Positions 33,218 through 43,769 of a DNA stretch of 64,000 bases are shown piece by piece. The stretch comes from Zygnema cylindricum (Eukaryota; Streptophyta; Zygnematophyceae; Zygnematales; Zygnemataceae): the NCBI GenBank assembly GCA_037447655.1, contig JBBHKE010001201.1, positions 79,770 to 143,769 of the forward strand. Reading direction: 5' to 3'. Every line of letters starts with the position of its first letter. The stretch's first letter is position 1. The translations under genes and the position numbers were made by a program. A model generated the notes under the pieces. It searched no databases. It saw nothing but the letters and a program-made list of their open reading frames with translations, and was not told where the DNA came from.

Positions 33218-33823
33218 GTTTACTATCGCTAATGCTAATTTCGTATCACTACTAATAAAGTAACAAATCTTTAACTCTAACAACTACACCGCGAATCGTA
33301 ATTAGAGTAAATTACTCTAATTCGGTCGCTCGAAATTTCGACTCTATCACATAAAATAGAGTAAACGATTCTATTTTTTTCATTATTTTGATTTAGGTAA
33401 ATTTAATTAGCGTAAAAAAAATATAATATAGGTTATTTTTAAATAGTGTGGAGTATGGACGACGTTCGACCGTGCAAAATTGTACTTTTTTAAGTAAAAA
33501 GGTACAAATAATGATTTAATAAAATCGCGCTCGCACGTAAAATCGCACTAAACGAAAAATTAATCACATCGAAAAAAGCCGTTCGCATACCTCTAGTCCG
33601 TCGACAACATCTCGTCGGTGTGAACATTAACTGACATTCGGCGCGACAAATAATACTAACGTCATAATGACGTCAAAACAATACAGACTGGCAGATGTTG
33701 TACGTCTACGTAATTTAGTGTTCACAATTATCGCGCACATAATCAACGCCGACACAACCCAGTATAGAATACTTAAAAAAAGTAGAGTAAACTACATAGT
33801 TGAAAAGGCACTATCACATAGAC

Positions 33824-34907
33824 TACACCGCCAATCGTTATTAGCGTTGTGTACGCTAATTTTGTCCCGCTTTTTTTTTTAATTCTCCATTAGTGTAGTT
33901 CATTCTATTTTTTTCTTTATTATATTTAGGGTTGTTTCCAGTTTGTTGTCTCTTAAATAGAGTGGTGCACGGTTAGTGCCAGACCGTACATAAATGTACC
34001 TTTTTAAGTTAAAAAATACAATAAATCAGTTATAGTAACCGCGGACGCATGAGAATGTGCTTTCTAAAAAGGAAAAAAAAGCCAGGTCGTAAAAAATCCC
34101 GCTCGCACATATTCGTCCGACAATCGCGTTTCGACCGTGTGCATGTACGATTTGTGTACGAGTTGTCAGATTTTGTACGGAGACCTATACTACACCGTGA
34201 ATCGTTATTTGTGTAAAAGTTTTTTTAGCGTGTAGGAACAATTACCGTTATTTACGCTAATTGAGAATTTGGATTTTTTCAAAAAAAACATACATACTGG
34301 ATATTTACTTATACTAATTTGGATTTAAAAAAAAATAAACACCCGCCCCAAACTTGTTTACACTAATATAGGTTCTGTTCAAAATTTGACAAATCGTGCA
34401 CACATCGTACGTTCACACGGTCGAAATGAATTTGTCGGATGAATATGTGAGAATGTGATTTTTGACAGCCCGATTTCATCCCCTTTTTATAGCGCATATT
34501 CTCATGCGTCCGTGGTTACTAAAACCCATTGATTATATTTTCTCACTTAAAAAGGTACAGTTTTGTACGGTCTGACACTAGCCGTACAACACTCTATTTA
34601 GATGATAAAAATTGGTAAAGAACCCTAAATGGCGTAAAAGAAAAAATAGAATAATTTATGTTGTTTACGAATTTGGGAAAAAAAAAAAGGTACCTTAAAT
34701 AGCATCCATTACGCCAATACCGATTCATGGTGTAGTGTAAGCATGTTTGCGACCGACATTTTTTTTTTCAAAGATCCAAATTACCATAATCAAACATTTA
34801 GAATGTATGATTTTTTCCAAAATTTTCAAATTCATAAATAGCGTACATCACTGTAATTATTTTTATACGCTAAAAAAACTTACACCCTAATAATGATTGG
34901 CGGTGTA
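33824..34907 (-). mobile_element. MITE of the CACCGCCAATCG family, itself interrupted
   Basis: The ends TACACCGCCAATCGTTATTA and ATGATTGGCGGTGTA, and an interior that is the reverse complement of 35451-35993, identify it. It is split at a TA by the element 34191-34734. Confidence 0.85.
34191..34734 (+). mobile_element. Nested MITE with demonstrable TA target duplication
   Basis: A 544-base element (TACACCGTGAATCGTTATTT...CGATTCATGGTGTA). Its host reads ...GACCTATAC|TA and TA|GTGTAAGCATG, while the unoccupied paralogue at 24548-25072 (complement) reads GACCTATACTAGTGTAAGC. Hence one TA was duplicated. The interior is a diverged member of the same family as its host. Confidence 0.9.
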
Positions 34908-34983
34908 GCGTTAATTACTATTACTGTTTTTTTTTGTTTTTTTACTCTAGTTTTTTCATTACTCTAATTACGATTCGCGGTGT

Positions 34984-35397
34984 AGTGTTGGGTATCGAGG
35001 GCCTGTTGCCGATATTCGATATATATCGAATTTCAGGTACCCGATATTATATATATCTCTTCGATATATCGAGAAGCTAAATATCGCGATATTTTCTCGA
35101 TATATACATTTTTTTTTTCTCTATTTTTTTTTTCAAAATCCCCCGCCCCCCCCCTCCGTCCCCCGTCCCGTCGCGCACGCTCAGTGGGGGGGAGGGGGAT
35201 ATTCCGTACGATTTTTCATACATAAACCCGTACCCATTTCCGAACTATATCTGTACGGACAACCACTTTTTACCCAAATATATCGCGATAATTTATATTG
35301 GTCTCGGTACGATATATCGAGGACTTTCCTCGATCGATATTCAATATATCGAATATCGAAAGTATCGCGATATGAAATTACCCGATACCCAACACTA
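34984..35397 (+). mobile_element. Palindrome-rich element with TAGTGTTGGGTATCG ends
   Basis: About 410 bases bounded by TAGTGTTGGGTATCGAGG and the complement CCCGATACCCAACACTA. The interior is full of TCGATATATCGA-type palindromes. A C-run followed by a G-run (35139-35210) can form a hairpin or G-rich structure. TIR style is hAT-like, but no matching 8-base flanks are seen; it abuts the preceding MITE directly. Confidence 0.7.
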
Positions 35398-35450
35398 CTT
35401 ACAACGATGGGGGCTGTGTCAATGTGACATGTGCTTCAGATCCGGTACTG

Positions 35451-35993
35451 TACACCGCCAATCGTTATTAGCGTGTAAGTTTTTTTAGCGTATAAAAATA
35501 ATTACCGTGGTGTACGCTATTTAAGAATTTGAAAATTTTGGAAAAAATCATACATTCTAATTGTTTGATTATGGTAATTTGGATCTTTGAAAAAATAAAT
35601 GTCGGTCGCAAGCATGCTTACAATAATATAGATCACCGTACAAAATCTTACAAATCGTACACAAATCGTACATTCACACAGTCGAAACGTGGCTGTCGGA
35701 CGAATATGTGCGAACGGGATTGTTTACGACCTGGTTTTTTCTCCTTTTTAGAACGCACATTCTCATGCGTCCACGGTTACTAAAACTAATTTATTGTATT
35801 TTTTAACTTAAAAAGGTACATTTATGTACGGTCTGACACTGACCGTACACCACTCTATTTAAGTTAAAACGTACTGAACATAACCCGAAATAGAATAAAG
35901 AAAAAAATAGAATGAACTACACTAATGGAGAATAAAAAAGAAAAAAGCGGGACGGAATTAGCGTACACAACGCTAATAACGATTGGCGGTGTA
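35451..35993 (+). mobile_element. Complete MITE, CACCGCCAATCG family
   Basis: 543 bases with perfect terminal TACACCGCCAATCGTTATTA and its complement, flanked by TA. Reference copy of the subfamily. Noncoding. Confidence 0.9.
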
Positions 35994-36143
35994 CTGTAAG
36001 GAATACCCGCGAAATAAAATGCGACATAGCCGAAATGCTGTCGTTTTCGGTTTTTCCCATTAAATAGTATAATAGATAATTTATGACCGTATTGAACACC
36101 TGACATTAAAACAATAGAACTGTACCGTTCTAATCCGTAGCTG

Positions 36144-36684
36144 TACACCGCGCATCGTTATTAGTGTCAAAGTCACTAATTTGGGTTCTTAAAATTTTGA
36201 TTTTTTTCCTCAAATAGGATACATGATTTTAACTTTTCCTTGACGTTAATTGAGGTACCGTACAAAATAGCGTAAAGAACTAAAGTTCAATAAGATCTAA
36301 ATAGCATGATGTACGGTCGATGTCAGACCGTACATAAATTTACCTTTTCAAGTGAAAATTTTACAAAAATGAATTAAATCGGACGCATTCGCATAGGAAC
36401 GTGCGCTAAAAAAACGGGATTGGTCTGACATGTAAATAAGTCTGACATGTACGGATATTTTAATTTCACTACGGTGTACGATTTTTTATATTTTGTACGG
36501 ATACATATAATATGTATATAATCGTACAGAAAATTTTCCATTTTTGCTGTTCCAAATTAGCGTTAACACTGAAATTAGAATAAACCTTTTTTTTTTTAAT
36601 TTTCAAATTCTTATTTAGCGTCAATGACGGTATATTTACTTACACACTATTTAAAATTTGACACTAATAACGATGCGCGGTGTA
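36144..36684 (+). mobile_element. Complete MITE, CACCGCGCATCGTTATTAG subfamily
   Basis: 541 bases with terminal TACACCGCGCATCGTTATTA and its complement, TA-flanked. The interior shares the GTACGGTC...CAGACCGTAC block with the other subfamilies. Confidence 0.9.
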
Positions 36685-37427
36685 CCTGTGCGCCATACGT
36701 TTCGAACGAAAAACACGCGCGAAATAAAACGCGACATAGCCGAAATGTGTCGTCGATTTGCTCCTACAACCGTACGAAACACTTCAAAATTCAAACTCTA
36801 CCGTTATTGTGAAACGGCGTAAGTTCCAGAATCTCCGTACGTTTTTGGATTGTAGTCGTCGCGCGTGCGCAGGTCGTCTCCGCCTCTTTGGCGTGTTGCG
36901 CCATGCGCGCTGCCGACCACGCGCGTCGCACAGAATATATAATACGCACAAAGCGAAGTGGTTGGCGCCAAAAAGGAGGCTGTACGGAATAGCACGAGCG
37001 TCGTCCTAGAGTGATATACGAGATTCCAACCAATGGGAAAAGCCTTGTCCAGACGAAGCAATATCTACGATTTGTCGCCGATCTCCGCTTTTGTCGGAGA
37101 TCGAAGTACGTTTCTGCTTACAGACCACGTGGCGATGCGCCTGTGCGTACTTTTTGGCGCTGGATGACGTGGCGACAAAGTGAAACAAAAATCACTAGGT
37201 CCGTCTGACATTCTCCAACACGAGACACGTGGATCTGGAAAGCACGGAAGCTGACAAAACAGCCAAAATTGCGCTATTTTTTTTCCCTCCAACGAAACGA
37301 CAGCAGCGAGTATCGGACAGAATAGTAGCCGCGGAAGTTTCTCCGAATTCATCTTTCCGTACAGTCCAATTGCTGTGAAGCGTACGATCAATTGATCCGT
37401 ACACGTATACGAAGAATCAGCCTCTGA
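36685..37427. other. GC-richer, G-box-rich interval
   Basis: CpG-rich compared with the flanks. CACGTGG cores occur at about 37122 and 37225, with repeated CGTCCGTACAG words. It resembles a promoter region, but the gene it would drive is uncertain. Several short frames on both strands overlap, with no recognised product. Confidence 0.4.
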
Positions 37428-37995
37428 TTGGTCCGGCGCACAGAGGACTCAAGGGCTGATTCGGTCACCAGCCGTCCGTACAGTCTACCTGTGTGTCACG
37501 TCCGTACCAGGTGCGCCAATCGCAGTCTCCGACCCTCCATGCCTGGCCCGCCACAGGCAGACGTCCACGTGGCGCCACACCGTCACAACTCCTCCTCTCC
37601 CTTCTCCCCCTTCTCCGCTCCCTCTCCCTCCACCCCCATCACCACCTCCAACTTCTCGAGTACCTGCAAGAGAACCTTCTCCTTCGCTGCTTCCCCCTCC
37701 CTCTCTCCCTCCCCCTCCTTATATTCCTCTTCCTATCCTTCCTTCTTTCCCACTACCTCCTCTCCCTCCATCTTTCACGCCACCTCTCCCTCTTCCTCCC
37801 TCTTTCCGTCTCCCTCTCCCTCGCCCTCCCTCCTTCCCTCCCCCCCCTCCCCTCTCCGCCACCGTTTCCGAAACCTTTACCTTCTCTGGAAGCGCGGAGA
37901 GGGAGGCCTCTCGTCAGGACCACAGAAACGACAAAAAGGAAAACGACAAAAAGGAAAACAAAAAGGAAAACGACAAAAAGGAAAACGACAGGAAG
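37428..37995 (+). CDS. Possible first exon, Ser/Pro-rich low-complexity
   Basis: An open frame from ATG 37428 passes a consensus AAG|GTGAGT donor at 37996. The product would be a Ser/Pro-rich leader followed by Lys/Arg/Gln repeats encoded by AAAACGACAAAAAGG units at about 37920-37990. All three frames are open because of the pyrimidine bias, so the frame is not certain. Another frame reads NDKKENDKKEN across the repeat. The donor and the upstream G-box-rich region are the only support. Confidence 0.25.
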
Positions 37996-38059
37996 GTGAG
38001 TTTTGTTTCGCCTAGACTGCCGGAGTCTGCGGTTCTTGCCGGCCGTCAGCGTCACTTTT

Positions 38060-38490
<431 letters not shown>

Positions 38491-38644
38491 CTCCCACTGT
38501 CTTTCTCTGTCGTTCTCCCTCCCTTGTTTTCTGTTTCTATTTTCAATATTCGTATGGTAAAGTTTTGATATATTTTTTGGCATCCTCAAGTTCGGCAGGG
38601 GGAATACTATAACCACCAATGGGCATTTCAAACCAAATTTCTAG

Positions 38645-39609
38645 CTACTCTATTCTTTGTGGCACGTCAAAAAGAAGATGTCCCCGTAACAACAATTTTT
38701 TCACTAGTTTCACCATGTTCTCTAGATCAACATTTAAGGGGCCCCATTTTCCTGATTTCGTATGTCCTACATTTTTCAATTGAAACGACCCAATTTGACG
38801 TAGTTTGAGGTTGTTTATTTGAAATGGAAAACGTCCCAACGCAATATCTAGTATGCGAAAAATGATTTTAAGACGTAAAATTGGAATGCTAAAAGTAGAT
38901 GTTCTTGTCAAATCAACGACTTTATTATTCTCAGCTTTCCGATTGAAATTATTCAATGCCAAATTGAGGGTGCCACAAAAACCCTTTCTGATGTCAAAAA
39001 GAGGCAAAGAAGGCAACAAACTTCCCTCTACAAATTTCAGCAGAGAGGTTTCCGTATCAACAAGTACATCTTTTTCATCGCTTTGTAATTTGCGCAAAAG
39101 ATCGTTAAAAAGAAGACGGGCCCATGCATTCTCTGTCGAAGATATTCTTTGTAAAATACGTCCTGACAATTCCTCATTCAAGTTTAGTTGTTGAATTAAA
39201 GTTGTAATTTCAAGCGTTTCACTTTCGCTCCACGGAACGGATTCCAAATATTGCACGGAAGCGGTTACTCCTTCTTTGTACAAAAGTTGATCTGAAACCA
39301 TCAAAATATTTAAAGCTGATTGAATATCTACTATTTTCTCCAAAAAAGTATGTTCTCCACCTGCCATGACTTCCAAAACATCCTTATATGCCGATGTTGC
39401 GGAAACTACTGGATTGAGCTTTATTTCATACGTGTGAACACCATTTTCGGAAGACATGGCATTGTTTCTCCATCTGCCCGAAAATTTTGCCGCAAAAATT
39501 CGCTTTGATGTAAAGGCTTAAGAGAGAGTGTGGCCGTACAAACAGTCTCCTCGTCGTATTCAGACATCAAAGCGACGGTCACAATCTCCTGAGGATTTGC
39601 CATTTTCAC
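38645..39609 (-). pseudogene. BTB/POZ-BACK protein, copy 1, frameshifted
   Basis: The start MKMANPQEIVTVALMSEYDE and the BTB-like LSLKPLHQSEF are followed by a frame break near 39500, where copy 2 has six T (EFFATKF) and this copy five. After the break the frame resumes as SSENGVHTYEIKLNPV and continues through DVLEVMAGGEHTF, ALNILMVSDQLLYKEGVTAS and YLESVPWSESETLEI. The last is the hallmark of plant BTB/BACK proteins, which act as Cullin-3 ubiquitin ligase adaptors. A BACK-like helical part then runs to a basic C-terminus. The single-base loss makes it a pseudogene unless it is a sequencing error. Promoter elements are retained. Confidence 0.8.
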
Positions 39610-39814
39610 AATAAAGGAAACGTTAGTAGAAAATGATTCCTTTTGTTTTACTTTGATACAATAGCTTGTACATAAACTTCAAACCGAGCCTCAAATTCGG
39701 TCAACAGAAATTTAATGTTTGAAAGCAAAGAAAATTGGAAAGTATTTGTTTCCTGTTTTTCGTTTCCAGGTGACAACTTTCTTTTAATATCTCGCTCTCT
39801 TTTTTGGTGAAGCT

Positions 39815-39835
39815 TATATACACATTCTTCTAGAA
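39815..39835 (-). promoter_or_regulatory. TATA box and heat-shock-element-like core of BTB copy 1
   Basis: On the minus strand CCTTCTAGAAGAATG (TTCnnGAA core) lies just upstream of TGTATATAAGC. Both are kept in copy 2. The start codon is ~205 bases downstream. Confidence 0.5.
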
Positions 39836-40000
39836 GGCCGTTCGGAAAAGGTACAAAAGGTACAGAAAAGTACACCGCTTAAACCTCATAAATATCTAAG
39901 GGATTTGTCACGTAGCGAAAATAATATTTCATGCAGATGATAAAGCTATAAGCTTGCAATGTGAAAAAGCAAAGTAACACGCAGCGTGACCGAACGCTAG

Positions 40001-40040
40001 CCACGTGGCAGGCATTTTGCCTCGGAATTCTAAACCCTAA
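40001..40040 (-). promoter_or_regulatory. G-box and telobox upstream of BTB copy 1
   Basis: GCCACGTGGC ends at 40009 and TAAACCCTAA lies at 40031-40040, a pairing conserved in copy 2 (42911-42950). Confidence 0.5.
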
Positions 40041-40689
40041 AGCGGACAAATTTTAGAATCCTGACTCTAGACCGGCTTCTAATTTGCAATGCGCCGAGTT
40101 CCGAAGATTTCTGAAGCTATTGCCCTATTGCTTCGTAGGATTTTGTAAGCTTATGGGGTTCAAATTATTTGAAAGCTACAGTTTTTAAGTTTCATTTGAA
40201 AACCCATTTTTTGAACGCTATCAATTTCGAAAGAATTGAGAGCTGTTCGCTTCAAATTATGTGAAAGCTATTACTTTCGAAAAAATAAAAAAACCTATTA
40301 AGCTTCAATTGTTTGGAAAACACTGGTTTCAAATACATTTTAATACTTTAAATACTATCAATTTCGAGTTGCACTTTATAACTGGGATTTGGGCTTGAAA
40401 ACATTCAATCTAGAAGTTGAGATGTTTAACACTTTGTCTCACGAGAACCGCAACTCTCTAGGAGTGTTCATAATGGCGCCAAGCTAAAAATGGTTATATA
40501 ATATTTGGTGGAATGTTATACGATATTTGTAAAGATCGGGTAAAAATCGGATAACACGGGCAACATTTACATGCGCATCATATAAGCATGATAGAAACAT
40601 TATTTACATTCTTTAGAATATGGACTATACCAACTCGTGACTTTCATATTCCAGGTTTTATTTCCCCGATCACAAGTACCGAGAAACAT

Positions 40690-40918
40690 TCTCCCTTTTT
40701 CTACCTCTCTTTCTCCCTATCCCTCTCTCCCTCTCTCCCCTCTCTCGCTCTCCTCTCTATTCTCTCTCCCCCTCTCCCACTCTCCCTCTCTCCCTCTCCC
40801 TCTCACACACTCTCTGCCTCTCTAGCACTATCTCTCTTTTTCTCTCCCTCGTCTGACTCCCCCTCTCCCTCAAGCTCTTACTCTCCCTCTCCCTCTCCCT
40901 CCATCACTCTCTCTCACT
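40690..40918 (+). repeat. CTCTCC polypyrimidine tract
   Basis: Irregular CTCTCCCT repeat ending directly at the copia LTR start. Confidence 0.85.
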
Positions 40919-41481
40919 TGTTACGATTCATTGAAAGAATCGTACGCACGCGAAAATCAGTTTGATTTCGCGAAAGAAAAACTGTACTTTCTAGAATATA
41001 CCGAAAGTACAGTTACTTGAAAGTTCTATAGGTTTCGCAAAATGAATTTTCGTTTCGCGTCTAGAATTTTCGTACGTCTAGTTTAGTACGATAGTACTTC
41101 TAGTTTTGTCTAGTACTTTCGTTTTCACTTGTCGTTTTGCAATGTTTCAGTCCTTAGTGAAATTTAGAGTATTCTAGCTTAATCTGCGGACAGGTGGCAG
41201 ATTTCTGGAGGCTTCTTGGCGGCGCACGCTCACACGTGTCACCCCATGGCTGGTATTGTATTTAAGGGACACTATGACTGTGTGTTAATTAATCAATTAG
41301 AAATTGGAGGATAATATGGAGTAATAGAAGAGAGAAAGAAGAAATTGTAATTTCAGTTTTTTTTTAATGTGAGAATTTTCTGAAATGTCTCTTCAATGTT
41401 GATGTAATGTTTTATAATCTGAATGCTTCTGCTGCTATAAGTGCTTGTAAGTGAGCTCAGAGTTTATTATCGATCCTTTCA
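40919..41481 (+). repeat. Copia LTR of a second, truncated element
   Basis: Starts TGTTACGATTCATTGAAAG and ends ATCGATCCTTTCA, immediately followed by TTTGGTATCGGAGCGGG, a tRNA-Met primer site. A TTGTATTTAAGGG TATA-like box lies near 41246. It is a different family from the 15.7-kb element, but with similar TGTTA start and CGTTTCGCG words. Confidence 0.75.
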
Positions 41482-42508
41482 TTTGGTATCGGAGCGGGTA
41501 GAGCTCCATTGTAGTGTATGGGGGGAAGAACAAAAAGAAGTCCCCTTTCACTCCCTCCTCTTCAGCTACCCCCGTTTCTAATTTTTGGGAAAATTTGCCG
41601 ACTCCCGAGGATCCTCCTAAAGAAGAGAAAGAGTTCAGTTTTACCGGAGCCGCATTTGAGTCATCATTCCCCACGGATTCGGTTGACCAAAAATGACGGA
41701 GTTCAAGGTTGTTAATTTGAAATGGAATTTTTTTCAGAATATCATCAAGTATTTCAAAAATGATTTTAAGGCGTAAAATTGGAATGCGTAAAATTGATGT
41801 TCTTGTCAAATCAACGACTTTATTATTCTCAGCTTTCCGATTGAAATTATTCAATGCCAAATTGAGGGTGCCACAAAAACCCTTTCTGATGTCAAAAAGA
41901 GGCAAAGAAGGCAACAAACGTCCCCCTACAAAATTCAACAGAATTCTTTCCGTATCAACAAGTACATCTGTATCATCGCTTTGTAATTTGCGCAAAAGAT
42001 CGTTAAAAAGAAGATGGGCCCATTCATTGTCCCTCGGAGATATTCTATGTAAAATACGTCCTGACAATTCCTTGTTCAAGTTTAGTTGTTGAATTGCATT
42101 TGTAATTTCAAGCGTTTCAGTTTCACTCCACGGAACGGATTCCAAATATTGCACGGAAGCAGTTACTCCTTCCTTGTACAAAAGTTGATCTGAAACCATC
42201 AAAATATCTAAAGCTGATTGGATGTCGACTATCTTTTCGAAAAAAGTATGTTCTCCACCTGCCATGACTTCCAAAACATCCTCATATGCACATGTTTCTG
42301 AAATTACCGGATTAAGATTTATTTCATACGTGTGAACTCCATTTTCGGAAGATGTGGCATTATTTTCCCATCTGCCCGAAAACTTTGTCGCAAAAAACTC
42401 GCTTTGATGTAAAGCCTTAAGTGAGAGAGTGGCCGTACAAATAGTCTCCCCATTCTCTTCAGACACCAAAGTGACGGTCACAATTTCCTCGGAATTTTCC
42501 ATTTTCAC
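41435..42508 (-). CDS. BTB/POZ-BACK protein, copy 2, with retroelement-derived C-terminus
   Basis: A single open frame of 357 codons starts MKMENSEEIVTVTLVSEENG. Residues ~1-125 form a BTB-like part (LSLKALHQSEFFATKFSGRW, VMAGGEHTFFEKIVDIQSAL), followed by the plant BTB/BACK signature YLESVPWSETETLEI and a helical BACK-like region ending near QINNLELR (residue ~268). By analogy with the family it would bring substrates to a Cullin-3 ubiquitin ligase. From residue ~271 the frame runs antisense through a truncated copia gag, primer site and LTR end (FFLFFPPYTTMELYPLRYQM), giving a tail unrelated to copy 1's. The frame upstream is intact, so this is probably the functional paralogue, if the chimeric tail is tolerated. 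Promoter motifs match copy 1. Confidence 0.75.
   Translation of the reverse strand: MKMENSEEIVTVTLVSEENGETICTATLSLKALHQSEFFATKFSGRWENNATSSENGVHTYEINLNPVISETCAYEDVLEVMAGGEHTFFEKIVDIQSALDILMVSDQLLYKEGVTASVQYLESVPWSETETLEITNAIQQLNLNKELSGRILHRISPRDNEWAHLLFNDLLRKLQSDDTDVLVDTERILLNFVGGRLLPSLPLFDIRKGFCGTLNLALNNFNRKAENNKVVDLTRTSILRIPILRLKIIFEILDDILKKIPFQINNLELRHFWSTESVGNDDSNAAPVKLNSFSSLGGSSGVGKFSQKLETGVAEEEGVKGDFFLFFPPYTTMELYPLRYQMKGSIINSELTYKHL
41482..41696 (+). pseudogene. Copia primer site and truncated gag start
   Basis: After the primer site an open frame (41514-41696) reads GKNKKKSPFTPSSSATPVSN and then an acidic Pro/Glu stretch, typical of a copia gag N-terminus. It ends abruptly where the BTB duplication homology begins. 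The rest of the element is absent. Confidence 0.65.
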
Positions 42509-43497
42509 AATAAAGGAAACGAAGGTAAAAACTGATTCCTTTTGTTTTACTTTGATACAATAGCTTGTACATAAACTTCAAACCGAGCCGCTAATTTTTT
42601 CAACAAGGATTTCATGTTTGAAAGCAAAAAAAAATGGAAAGTATTTGATTCCTGTCTTTCGTTTCCAGGTGACAACTTTCCTTTAATTCCCGCTCTCTTT
42701 GTTTTGGTGAAGCTTATATATTTAGGAAATGAAACATTCTTCTAGAAGGTCGTTCGGAAAAAGTACAAAAGGTACAGAAAAGCACACCGGTTAAACCTCA
42801 TAAAATGTCAAGTGATTTGCCACATAGCGAGAATAGTATTTCATGCAGATAATAAAGCTATAAGCTTGCAATGTGAAAAAGCAAAGTAACCCGCAGCGTG
42901 ACCGACGCTTGCCACGTGGCAGGCATTTTGCCTCGGAACTCTAAACCCTGAAGCAAACAAATTATTGTATCCTGACTCTAGACCGGCTTCTAATTTGCAG
43001 CGCGCCGAGAGCCGCCGTTTTCCGAAACTTTTGTCCTACTGGTTCGTATGATTTTGTAAAGCTTATTGGCTTCAATTATTTGAACGCTACAGTTTTTAGT
43101 TTCAAAAAAATTGAGCGCTATCAATTTCGAAAAAAATGAGAGTTGTTCGCTTCAAATTATTTGAAAGCTACTACTTTCAAAAAAATAAAAAAAACCTATT
43201 AAGCTTCAATTGTTTGGAAGATACTGGTTTCAAATACATTTGAAAGCTATTGATTTCGAGTAACACTTTATAACTGCGGTTTGGCTTGAAAATATTTTTT
43301 AGAAGTGGAGATGTCTAACATTTTATGTCTCACGAGCACCGCTAACTCTCTATGGGTGTTCACAATGGCGGCAAGCTAAAAATGTTTATATAATATTTGG
43401 TGGAATGTTATACGATATTTGTAAAGATCGTTAGAATCGGATAACATCGTGTAACATCAAGTAGCATCATATAAGCATGATAGAAACATTTTCACAT
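41700..43497. repeat. Segmental duplication, copy 2
   Basis: Partner of 38790-40612. The left limit coincides with the copia gag fragment. Confidence 0.9.
42715..42750 (-). promoter_or_regulatory. TATA box and TTCTAGAA element of BTB copy 2
   Basis: On the minus strand TTCTAGAAGAATGTTTC lies upstream of ATATATAAGC. The spacing is ~12 bases longer than in copy 1 because of an inserted TTTAGGAAATG-like stretch. G-box and telobox lie at 42911-42950. Confidence 0.5.
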
Positions 43498-43769
43498 CCG
43501 CACGTAAACATCCTCTCTCAATCTTGATTAGGCGTGTCCCATGTACCGATATTTGAAACGTTATTTTGGAATTTAGCCGATTTTCGCTGTACTTTTCAAA
43601 GTGTCTATGTCAATCGTTACTTTGCGATTCATTATTTTGAATATGTGGCATTGACACGTCGCCAGTCTTGTGACACCTGTAGCGCACAACTGCTGCCACA
43701 AACTGCCGACATTTTAGACGCCAACGATCTCGGAACAAACCGCGATTTGTACACCGCAGCGCTCTAACA
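43498..43769. other. No gene assigned
   Basis: A 77-codon frame (43534-43767) has no recognisable features. Confidence 0.3.

Larger units (their letters stand above)
33285..34984 (+). mobile_element. MITE of the same family, split by a nested MITE
   Basis: The left end TACACCGCGAATCGTAATTA and ~235 bases match the 32714 copy. The right end (TTACTCTAG...ATTACGATTCGCGGTGTA) occurs 1.4 kb later. Between them are ~300 bases unlike the 32714 copy and then the complete element 33824-34907. The outer element could be a longer variant; assigning both ends to one element is an inference. Confidence 0.6.
38790..40612. repeat. Segmental duplication, copy 1
   Basis: About 1.8 kb collinear with 41700-43497 in the same orientation: the BTB frame, 5' leader, TATA and TTCTAGAA region, G-box, AACCCTA motif and ~600 bases beyond. 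Homology ends near GATAGAAACATT. Confidence 0.9.
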
